From: Mesorhizobium sp.
GTDB taxonomy: Bacteria; Pseudomonadota; Alphaproteobacteria; Rhizobiales; Rhizobiaceae
Assembly (NCBI GenBank): GCA_030698645.1
Contig: JAUYMV010000216.1
Location: forward strand, 1-5,141
DNA length: 5,141 bases
Direction: 5' to 3'
The notes beneath the pieces are model-generated. The model saw only the letters and a list, made by a program, of their open reading frames with translations. It searched no databases and had not been told where the DNA came from. Shown piece by piece: positions 1 through 5,141 of this stretch (positions are counted from its first letter, which is position 1; each line of letters starts with the position of its first letter). A program made the translations under genes and the position numbers.

Positions 1-24
1 AGGCTCCGGTCTCGTCGGCAAGGC

Positions 25-468
25 TCAGTCCTCGCGGAGTTCACTGGCAGCCGCGGCCGCCTTGGCGGCGAGTTCGACGAACTGCCGGTATTCGTGATCG
101 TCGAGCCCGCGCAGAATCTCGCGTTGCAGGTCTTCCACCACCGGGGCGATCCGGGCGAGCAGGGCAAGACCCTCTGGCGTCAGCGTCAGGACGCGCGCGC
201 GCTTGTCGCGCGCGCTGACGCTGCGCGAGACGAGGCCTTTCTGCTCCAGCCGGTCCACCACCGCGCCGGTCGTCGCACGGTCCTTCGCCACCAAATCCGC
301 AAGACGAGCCTGATCGACACCCTGGTTGGCGCCTAGCGCATCGAGAGCGGCGAACTGGACCGGCGTCAGGTCGAAACCGGCGTCCGCGACGCGCCGCGCA
401 AAGACATGCGTCGAGATCTGGTGCAGGCGCCGGATGAGATGGCCGGGCTTTCTCGACAACGGCGTCAT
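25..468 (-). CDS. mobR: MarR-family transcriptional repressor, probable MobR (3-hydroxybenzoate-responsive)
   Basis: A 147-residue protein with the MarR fold. A dimerisation helix lies around residues 8-30. The winged helix-turn-helix spans about 35-98, with helices in 52-79 (ending VVDRLEQKGLV). The wing 81-97 carries the MarR hallmark D88-x-R90 followed by LTLT, and a C-terminal dimer helix spans 103-146. The usual family length is 140-160. The ATG at 468 is chosen because AGGAG sits 7 bases upstream of it; an in-frame GTG at 513 would add 15 residues but leaves this Shine-Dalgarno inside the gene. The gene is divergent from the hydroxylase, as mobR is from mobA in Comamonas testosteroni, where MobR represses mobA until 3-hydroxybenzoate binds. 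From this I infer that it represses mobA, and perhaps itself, through the paired elements at 536-600. The family call is firm; the ligand is inferred from context. An odd 17-bp hairpin lies within the wing codons (181-223). Confidence 0.88.
   Translation of the reverse strand: MTPLSRKPGHLIRRLHQISTHVFARRVADAGFDLTPVQFAALDALGANQGVDQARLADLVAKDRATTGAVVDRLEQKGLVSRSVSARDKRARVLTLTPEGLALLARIAPVVEDLQREILRGLDDHEYRQFVELAAKAAAAASELRED
181..223. repeat. Long GC-rich inverted repeat inside the MarR gene
   Basis: Bases 181-189 pair perfectly with 215-223 (outer arms CAGCGTCAG and CTGACGCTG). After a 2-base bulge at 190-191, bases 192-199 pair with 207-214, leaving a 7-base loop at 200-206. This makes a 17-bp stem of almost pure G and C. 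It lies in the codons for the DNA-contacting wing of the repressor (S-V-S-A-R-D-K-R-A-R-V-L-T-L), so an arginine- and alanine-rich protein sequence in a high-GC genome may explain it. No T-run follows on either strand, so it does not look like an intrinsic terminator. Confidence 0.6.
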
Positions 469-535
469 CGAACTTCTCCTGATATCTTCCGCGGCCTCGG
501 TATCCCGCTGCACCGCCGGCGACCATAAACCAAAC

Positions 536-556
536 CGATAACTACACTTATCATTT
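536..556. promoter_or_regulatory. Putative MarR/MobR operator, upstream copy
   Basis: This 21-base element contains the interrupted palindrome GATAA-N6-TTATC (537-552), followed by ATTT. It matches the element at 580-600 at 15 of 21 positions, including the unbroken run CTTATCATTT. Its right end overlaps the predicted -35 hexamer of mobA by two bases. MarR proteins usually bind palindromes of about 16-20 bp within divergent intergenic regions, so the size and placement fit. No binding data are available. Confidence 0.6.
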
Positions 557-590
557 GAATGGACAGCGCGATAGGCGTATAGTAAGTAGG
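555..590 (+). promoter_or_regulatory. Predicted sigma70-type promoter of mobA
   Basis: A -35 hexamer TTGAAT (555-560) and a -10 hexamer TATAGT (578-583) are separated by exactly 17 bases. They match the consensus at 4 of 6 and 5 of 6 positions. Transcription would begin near 590, giving a leader of about 30 bases before the mobA start. The region is clearly AT-richer than its surroundings. The two operator-like elements flank and overlap this promoter, the expected layout for repression by blocking RNA polymerase. I found no equally convincing promoter for the MarR gene on the opposite strand. Confidence 0.6.
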
Positions 591-600
591 CTTATCATTT
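580..600. promoter_or_regulatory. Putative MarR/MobR operator, downstream copy
   Basis: This is the second copy of the 21-base element, with core TAAG-TAGG-CTTA (583-594) and the same CTTATCATTT run at 591-600. Its centre lies 44 bases from that of the first copy. It covers most of the -10 hexamer and the predicted transcription start of mobA, so occupancy should block initiation. The palindrome is shorter than in the upstream copy (4-base arms), suggesting a difference in affinity. Assignment to the adjacent MarR protein is inference. Confidence 0.58.
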
Positions 601-619
601 TCGGATCTGGGGAGAGCAC

Positions 620-2536
620 ATGCAGTACCACCTCGACGGTTTCGATCCGGGCGATCCCGAAATCGCGGCAGCGGCTCCCGGCCGGCCATTGCTGGACCCG
701 GATTTCAACGAGCCCGTCGACGTGCTGATCGTCGGCTGCGGACCGGCCGGACTGACGCTGGCGGCGATGCTCTCCGCCTATCCGGGGATCAAGACGCGGA
801 TTGTCGAGCGGAAGTCCGGTCCGATCGAAAAGGGCCAGGCGGACGGCATCTCCTGCCGGTCGATGGAAATGTTCAACGCCTTCGGTTTCGCCGAAAAGGT
901 GATGAAGCAGGGCTACCGGGTCAACGAGACGACCTTCTGGAAGCCCGACTCGGCGCGACCCGAGCTCATCGTGCGCAACGGCCGCATCCAGGACGTCGAG
1001 GACGGGCTGTCGGAGATGCCCCACATGATCCTCAACCAGGCCCGCGTGCACGACATGTATCTCGACATCATGCGCAATTCCCCGTCCCGGCTCGAGCCCG
1101 ACTATGCGCTGCAGTTCGTCGATCTTGTCGTGGACCCGACGGAACGGGATTACCCCGTCACCGTCACGCTCGAGCGGCTGGCGGCGGGACAGGAAGGACA
1201 GACCCTGACCGTCAAGGCGCGTTACGTGGTGGGCTGCGACGGCGCGCGCAGCGGGGTTCGCACGGCGATAAGCCGCGAGCTCGTCGGCGACGCCGCCAAC
1301 CAGGCATGGGGGGTCATGGACGTGCTGGCGGTGACGGATTTCCCCGACATTCGCTGCAAGACGCTGATCCAGTCGGCCAGCGAAGGCAACATCGTCATCA
1401 TTCCGCGCGAGGGCGGCTATCTCGTCCGCCTCTACGTCGAGCTCGACAAGCTCGCCGAGGGGGAGCGGGTCGCCAGCCGCAACATCACCGTCGATCAGTT
1501 GATCGCGGCCGCGCAACGGATCTTCCGGCCATATACGATCGAGGTCAAGGACGTCGCCTGGTGGTCCGTCTACGAGATCGGCCAGCGCCTGACCGACAAG
1601 TTCGACGACGTGCCCATCGAGGCAGTATCGACGCGCCTGCCGCATGTCTTCATCTGCGGAGATGCCTGTCACACGCACAGCCCGAAAGCCGGCCAGGGCA
1701 TGAACGTCTCCATGGGCGATGCATTCAACCTCGGCTGGAAGCTGGTGTCGGTGCTGGAAGGCCGCTGTCCACCCGAGGTCCTGCACAGCTATTCCTCGGA
1801 GCGGCAGGCGGTGGCGCGCGACCTGATCGAATTCGATCGCGAGTGGTCGCGCATCATGAGCGAGCCGCCGGAAGCCGGCAGCGACACGGAGGGAGAAGCG
1901 CCGAAGTTCCAGCGCTACTTCATCGAGCACGGCCGCTATACCGCCGGCATGTCGGTCACCTACCTGCCCTCGACGCTGACCGGCGCGCCGACCAGTCGGT
2001 CGCTCGCCGCCGGCTTCGAGATCGGTTCGCGTTTCCACTCCGCCCCGGTGGTGCGCCTCGCGGATGCAATGAGGCTGGAACTCGGCCACATCATTCAGGC
2101 GGACGCACGCTGGCGGCTCTTCGTCTTCTGTCCCGACGAGGATCCGGCTGCGAACGACGCGGCGATCGCCAGGCTCGGCCGCTTCCTCCTCGATGCGGCG
2201 AGTTCGCCTCTCGGTCGCCACACGCGTGCCGACGACGACATCGATTCCGTGTTCGATGTCCGCGCGGTTTTCCAGCAGGCGACGCGCGACCTCGCGCTGG
2301 AAACGCTGCCCGCCTTCCTGAAGCCGCAGAAGGGGCGGCTCGGACTCATCGACTACGAGAAGATGTTTTGCGCGGACACGACGAGCGGGCCGGATATTTT
2401 CGATCTGCGCGGGATCGACCGCAAGAACGGCTGCATCGTCATCGTGCGTCCTGACCAGTATGTGGCCCATGTGCTGCCGATCGACGCCCATGACGAGCTG
2501 GCGGATTTCTTCGACGGATTCATGCTGCCCGGCTGA
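620..2536 (+). CDS. mobA: 3-hydroxybenzoate 4-monooxygenase (FAD-dependent aromatic hydroxylase)
   Basis: A cytosolic flavoprotein of 638 residues that adds a 4-hydroxyl to 3-hydroxybenzoate, giving protocatechuate, using NAD(P)H and O2 (EC 1.14.13.23). The dinucleotide fold begins at about residue 33 with GCGPAG (39-44). The CDGARS segment (206-211) is the DG motif, and GDACHTHSPKAGQGMN (347-362) contacts FAD ribityl and pyrophosphate. A C-terminal thioredoxin-like phenol-hydroxylase dimerisation domain fills about 430-636. From memory, Comamonas testosteroni MobA (639 residues) is similar along its whole length. Its active-site residues have counterparts here: Asp75, His135, Lys247 and Tyr272 (Tyr271 there, shifted by one inserted residue near 252-256). 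The ATG at 620 has GGAG 5 bases upstream. It is divergent from the MarR repressor and appears monocistronic, converging on the AraC gene. A related phenol hydroxylase is the alternative, but the conserved carboxylate-binding residues favour MobA. Confidence 0.92.
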   Translation: MQYHLDGFDPGDPEIAAAAPGRPLLDPDFNEPVDVLIVGCGPAGLTLAAMLSAYPGIKTRIVERKSGPIEKGQADGISCRSMEMFNAFGFAEKVMKQGYRVNETTFWKPDSARPELIVRNGRIQDVEDGLSEMPHMILNQARVHDMYLDIMRNSPSRLEPDYALQFVDLVVDPTERDYPVTVTLERLAAGQEGQTLTVKARYVVGCDGARSGVRTAISRELVGDAANQAWGVMDVLAVTDFPDIRCKTLIQSASEGNIVIIPREGGYLVRLYVELDKLAEGERVASRNITVDQLIAAAQRIFRPYTIEVKDVAWWSVYEIGQRLTDKFDDVPIEAVSTRLPHVFICGDACHTHSPKAGQGMNVSMGDAFNLGWKLVSVLEGRCPPEVLHSYSSERQAVARDLIEFDREWSRIMSEPPEAGSDTEGEAPKFQRYFIEHGRYTAGMSVTYLPSTLTGAPTSRSLAAGFEIGSRFHSAPVVRLADAMRLELGHIIQADARWRLFVFCPDEDPAANDAAIARLGRFLLDAASSPLGRHTRADDDIDSVFDVRAVFQQATRDLALETLPAFLKPQKGRLGLIDYEKMFCADTTSGPDIFDLRGIDRKNGCIVIVRPDQYVAHVLPIDAHDELADFFDGFMLPG

Positions 2537-2544
2537 GACCCGCA

Positions 2545-3411
2545 CTACGGCCAGTCGGCGAAGCGGGCGGGCATCTGCCGCCTGCCCTCCTCGGTCGACG
2601 CGGCGAGGCGCCGGTAGCGTCCCGGCGGCATGCCCCGCATCTTGCGGAAGAAGTTCGAGAAATGCGCCGGGTCGCCGAAGCCGAGCACGTGGCCGAGTTG
2701 CTCGATCGTCAGCGAGGAGCGTTCGAGCCTGGTCGCCGCTTCATGCGCGAGACGTTCGGAGACCAGTTCCTTCGGCGTCTTGCCGACGCCGGCCTTGCAG
2801 ATCGCGTGCAGCCGGTCGGCCGAGATCGACAGCGCCTGTGCATATTGCGCGATCGTCCAGTGGCTGCGGAAATTCATCTCGACCAGCTGCCGGAAGCGCT
2901 GCAGCAGGGAGACGCGCTCGCCGGCGGAAGGGATGGCCGCTTCGCCGCCGCCCGAGACGCGCAGCAGCAAGGCGAGCACGATCCTGAGCATGGCGGAGAT
3001 GATGGTCGAGGAGCCCGGCTTGTTCGTCGCCTGCTCGACGGCGATCGCGGCGAGGCAGCGCTGCAGGGCGCCCGCTTCCTCCTCATAGCCGGCCAGCGAC
3101 AGCGCGAAGTCGCGATCGGAGAGCGCGGCGAGGCTCGCCGATTCGACATGGTCGCCCAATGCCTCGGTGATCGTCCGCTCGTCCGTCCAGCCGCGATGAC
3201 CGGTCGCTCCCGCGCCGATCTTTAGCCGGCTAGCTCCGGGTCTGCCAAGCCAGGCGATGGCGGGTGCATTCAGCGCGAAACGTCCGTCGCCCGCTTCGAC
3301 TTCCCCGTTTCCTTCCATCAGCAGGACGAGTTGCCGCGCGGGCGTCTGCCCCGGTCGGTTGAAGGACCAGGTTCGCGGCTGAAGTCCGCTCTCGATCCGC
3401 TCGGCTTTCAT
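2545..3411 (-). CDS. AraC-family transcriptional regulator
   Basis: A 288-residue protein, the typical length for AraC regulators. The N-terminal part (about 15-75) is rich in short beta-prone stretches, as in an effector-binding cupin-like domain. A helical linker covers about 100-155. The C-terminal DNA-binding domain (about 170-268) has two helix-turn-helix units: WTIAQYAQALSISADRLHAI (185-204) and LTIEQLGHVLGFGDPAHFSN (234-253). The second continues into FFRKMRGMPPGRYRR, the family signature region. The ATG at 3411 has GGAG 5 bases upstream. The gene lies between mobA, on which it converges with 8 bases between stops, and an aldehyde dehydrogenase, from which it diverges. This suggests it activates the dehydrogenase operon, mobA, or both, in response to an aromatic compound. 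The effector cannot be read from the sequence. A 20-residue tail (269-288) follows the DNA-binding domain. Confidence 0.88.
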   Translation of the reverse strand: MKAERIESGLQPRTWSFNRPGQTPARQLVLLMEGNGEVEAGDGRFALNAPAIAWLGRPGASRLKIGAGATGHRGWTDERTITEALGDHVESASLAALSDRDFALSLAGYEEEAGALQRCLAAIAVEQATNKPGSSTIISAMLRIVLALLLRVSGGGEAAIPSAGERVSLLQRFRQLVEMNFRSHWTIAQYAQALSISADRLHAICKAGVGKTPKELVSERLAHEAATRLERSSLTIEQLGHVLGFGDPAHFSNFFRKMRGMPPGRYRRLAASTEEGRRQMPARFADWP

Positions 3412-3566
3412 GACGGCTCCGGTTTCAGCAATCTTCTTGCCATAAATTTACAAGAGATACCCAGATATTTGCATTACATGGCCTGTCTGACCGTGATTTG
3501 CTGATGTCAGGGAGAGATCGGCCGTCGAAGGCCGACGCCGAGAAATCGTCCCCGGGAGGAGATCGT
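3412..3566. promoter_or_regulatory. Divergent intergenic region between AraC gene and aldehyde dehydrogenase
   Basis: These 155 bases separate two outward-reading genes and must hold both promoters. The stretch 3430-3480 is strikingly AT-rich for this window. It contains a possible -35 hexamer TTGCCA (3437-3442) without a well-spaced -10, a direct repeat AGATA (3455-3459 and 3463-3467), and an inverted pair GCCAT (3439-3443) and ATGGC (3478-3482). A small hairpin TCGGCC-GTCGAA-GGCCGA lies at 3518-3535, in the probable leader of the dehydrogenase mRNA. AraC proteins usually bind direct repeats near the -35 region, so the AT-rich patch is the likely operator zone. None of these elements is decisive on its own. 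Confidence 0.4.
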
Positions 3567-3569
3567 TTG
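3554..3569 (+). promoter_or_regulatory. Strong Shine-Dalgarno that selects a TTG start
   Basis: GGGAGGAG at 3554-3561 is followed by 5 bases and then TTG (3567-3569), in frame with the aldehyde dehydrogenase. It is the only good ribosome-binding site near the gene's 5' end. Upstream in-frame starts (TTG 3498, ATG 3504) have none. The recognisable family sequence also begins only shortly after this point. Confidence 0.7.
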
Positions 3570-4952
3570 AACCAGATCGCGCGTGATCGGGCAGGATATG
3601 CGTCGTCGCCACTGAGTGGAGCAGCGGTGTCCGCCGCCCGCCAGGTTGCGAATGCCGCAGCTGCGCGCTTCGCCGAATGGTCAGTCACGCCGCCGTCGGT
3701 GCGACGGGGCGTGCTCGAACGAGCTTCCGCCGCGCTGCTGCGGAAATCCGACACTGTCGCGAACCTGATCGCGGAGGAAACCGGCGGCTCGCGCGCCTGG
3801 AGCGACCTCAACGTCCGCCTTGGCGCCGACATCCTGCGCGAGACCTCTGCGCTGCCCACCCAGGTGACGGGCGAGATCCTTCCCTCGGAACGACCCGGCA
3901 CGCTTGCCATGGGCATCCGCCAGCCCTGCGGCGTCGTGCTGTCGATGGCGCCGTGGAACGCGCCGATCGTGCTCTCCGTGCGCGCCATCGCCACGCCGCT
4001 CGCCTGCGGCAACACCGTCGTCTTCAAGGCGTCCGAACTCTGCCCGCGCACCCACCAATTCGTCGCCGACCTTTTCGCCGAAGCCGGACTGCCGGCGGGC
4101 GTGCTCGGAATCGTCCACAACGACGAGTCGGAAGCCGAAGCGGTGGTCGAGACGTTGATCGCGCATCCGGCCGTGCGGCGGGTCAACTTCACCGGCTCCA
4201 CGCGCGTCGGGCGCATCGTCGCGGCGCTCTGCGCGCGCTATCTCAAGCGCAGCCTGCTTGAACTCGGCGGCAAGGCGCCGCTGATCGTGCTCGACGATGC
4301 GGACCTCGACGAAGCCGCGCGCGCCGCCGCCTACGGCGCCTATTTCCACCAGGGCCAGATCTGCATGTCGACGGAGCGCGTGATCGTGCCCGAGTCCGTG
4401 GCGGACGAGTTCATCGACCGGCTGCGCGCCATCGCGGAGCGGCTGGCGGCGGGCAGCGAGGGCGAGCCGCCGGCGCGAATGATCAGCGAACAGGCGGCGG
4501 CGCGCGTGAAAAGCCTGATCGACGACGCGGTCGCCAAGGGCGCGCGGCTGGTGACGGGTGGCCGCCGCGCCGGCGCCACGCTCGACCCCGCGATCCTCGA
4601 CCGGGTGTCGCCCGACATGCGGATCTACCACGAGGAGACCTTCGGCCCGGTCGCGACGATCATCCGCTATGCCGAGATCGACGAAGCCGTCTCTATCGCC
4701 AACGATACGGAATACGGCCTCACCGCCGCGGTCTTCGGACGCGACACCGCGCGCGCGCTCGAGGTTGCAAGGCGGCTTGAGACCGGCATCTGCCACATCA
4801 ACGCCGGCACCATCCACGACGAGCCGCATATGCCGTTCGGCGGGGTCAAGGCCTCCGGCTGGGGGCGCTTCGGCGGCAGGGCGGGGATGGAGGAATTCAC
4901 CGAACTGCGCTGGATCACGCTGCAGAACGGCCGGCAGGACTATCCGTTATGA
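3567..4952 (+). CDS. NAD(P)-dependent aldehyde dehydrogenase, salicylaldehyde/vanillin dehydrogenase type
   Basis: Oxidises an aldehyde, probably aromatic, to its acid in the cytosol. Counting from the TTG at 3567 (461 residues), the visible motifs are the oxyanion Asn131 in MAPWNAP, cofactor-binding Lys154 in VVFKASE, the FTGSTRVG turn (208-215), general base Glu232 in LLELGGKAP, catalytic Cys266 in QGQICMSTER, and EETFGP (356-361). From memory it resembles naphthalene-pathway salicylaldehyde dehydrogenase NahF over nearly its full length, notably LIVLDDAD and GQICMSTER. The TTG start is preferred because GGGAGGAG lies 5 bases before it; an ATG at 3504 would add 21 residues but has no good Shine-Dalgarno. 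With either start the usual N-terminal FINGxW-type strands are missing. The substrate is unproven; 3-hydroxybenzaldehyde would feed MobA. A second dehydrogenase follows 70 bases downstream, likely in the same operon. Confidence 0.85.
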   Translation: MNQIARDRAGYASSPLSGAAVSAARQVANAAAARFAEWSVTPPSVRRGVLERASAALLRKSDTVANLIAEETGGSRAWSDLNVRLGADILRETSALPTQVTGEILPSERPGTLAMGIRQPCGVVLSMAPWNAPIVLSVRAIATPLACGNTVVFKASELCPRTHQFVADLFAEAGLPAGVLGIVHNDESEAEAVVETLIAHPAVRRVNFTGSTRVGRIVAALCARYLKRSLLELGGKAPLIVLDDADLDEAARAAAYGAYFHQGQICMSTERVIVPESVADEFIDRLRAIAERLAAGSEGEPPARMISEQAAARVKSLIDDAVAKGARLVTGGRRAGATLDPAILDRVSPDMRIYHEETFGPVATIIRYAEIDEAVSIANDTEYGLTAAVFGRDTARALEVARRLETGICHINAGTIHDEPHMPFGGVKASGWGRFGGRAGMEEFTELRWITLQNGRQDYPL

Positions 4953-5022
4953 ACGGGACCGCGCCAGAAAGACTCTTGTCTTCGGGCCCTTCATCCTCAG
5001 GTCCACACGCAGGGAGGAAACG

Positions 5023-5141
5023 ATGAACATGATGCACAGGCCGGGCGCGATGGCGCCGGAACGCTTCTATATCGGCGGGCGCTGGGTCGAACCGATCTCG
5101 AAGCAGACGCTGAAGGTCGTCTCGCCGGTTACGGAAGAGAC
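5023..5141 (+). CDS. Second aldehyde dehydrogenase, N-terminal fragment (cut by window end)
   Basis: Only the first 39 codons are inside the window and the reading frame is open to the edge. The ATG at 5023 is preceded by AGGGAGG (5011-5017) with 5 bases of spacing, a strong ribosome-binding site. Residues 15-22 read FYIGGRWV, followed by a stretch ending VVSPVTEE. This is the characteristic N-terminal beta-hairpin and 'NPATEE-like' segment of NAD(P)-dependent aldehyde dehydrogenases. It has the N-terminal element that the upstream dehydrogenase lacks. The 70-base gap and same orientation suggest a shared operon. The substrate class cannot be judged from this fragment. Confidence 0.8.
   Translation, partial: MNMMHRPGAMAPERFYIGGRWVEPISKQTLKVVSPVTEE

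Noticed and set aside
469..513. Upstream GTG start (513) adding 15 residues to the MarR protein
   Set aside because: The AGGAG directly before the ATG at 468 marks that as the start, and the extra residues do not resemble a MarR N-terminus.
1306..2454. A 382-codon plus-strand frame inside mobA in another phase
   Set aside because: Its product is arginine-rich and has no motif, whereas the overlapping mobA frame is conserved throughout.
551..2545. A 664-codon open frame on the minus strand opposite mobA
   Set aside because: It mirrors the mobA codons, has arginine- and histidine-rich low-plausibility sequence with no recognisable domain, and would run through the mobA promoter. Stop-free antisense frames are common opposite high-GC genes.
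2531..2605. Possible intrinsic terminator between mobA and the AraC gene
   Set aside because: GC-rich partial inverted repeats occur near 2567-2589 but lie inside the AraC coding region, have mismatches, and no T-run follows on either strand.
1172..4453. A 17-base exact repeat, GAGCGGCTGGCGGCGGG, at 1172-1188 and 4437-4453
   Set aside because: Both copies encode ERLAAG in unrelated proteins using the preferred codons of this genome, so coincidence is the simplest explanation.
3681..4829. A 382-codon minus-strand frame opposite the aldehyde dehydrogenase
   Set aside because: Same cause: an antisense shadow of a high-GC gene. The protein is rich in R, D, G and A with no family features, while the plus strand encodes a clear enzyme.

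Overview
The window is chromosomal-type DNA with high G+C content from a proteobacterium. Codon choice (heavy use of GCG, CGC, GAC, CTC and ATC) and the protein styles suggest an alphaproteobacterium of the Rhizobiales kind, but this is an inference and no taxonomic marker is present. It carries a small locus for breakdown of aromatic compounds centred on 3-hydroxybenzoate. I see no tRNA, rRNA, CRISPR array, insertion sequence or phage gene.

Layout, left to right. (1) A MarR-family repressor gene on the minus strand (25-468). (2) A 151-base divergent intergenic region (469-619) with a sigma70-like promoter and two similar 21-base elements flanking it; these are probable operators. (3) On the plus strand (620-2536), a flavoprotein hydroxylase whose length, sequence and active-site residues match 3-hydroxybenzoate 4-monooxygenase (MobA). 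(4) A convergent AraC-family regulator on the minus strand (2545-3411), whose stop lies 8 bases from the mobA stop. (5) A second divergent intergenic region (3412-3566), partly AT-rich. (6) A plus-strand aldehyde dehydrogenase of the salicylaldehyde/vanillin dehydrogenase type (3567-4952), probably starting at TTG. (7) After 70 bases, the first 39 codons of a second aldehyde dehydrogenase (from 5023), cut off by the window edge.

How the genes may work together. MobA converts 3-hydroxybenzoate to protocatechuate, which normally enters the beta-ketoadipate or a protocatechuate ring-cleavage route. The divergent MarR gene has the arrangement known for mobR-mobA in Comamonas testosteroni, where MobR represses mobA and 3-hydroxybenzoate relieves repression. 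The aldehyde dehydrogenase next door could supply 3-hydroxybenzoate from 3-hydroxybenzaldehyde (for example in m-cresol or 3-hydroxybenzyl alcohol breakdown), under control of the AraC-type protein. That last link is inferred from position and family only.

I do not see an undescribed biological system. The best leads are the paired operator-like elements around the mobA promoter, the aldehyde dehydrogenase that lacks the usual N-terminal strands, and a long GC-rich palindrome inside the repressor gene.
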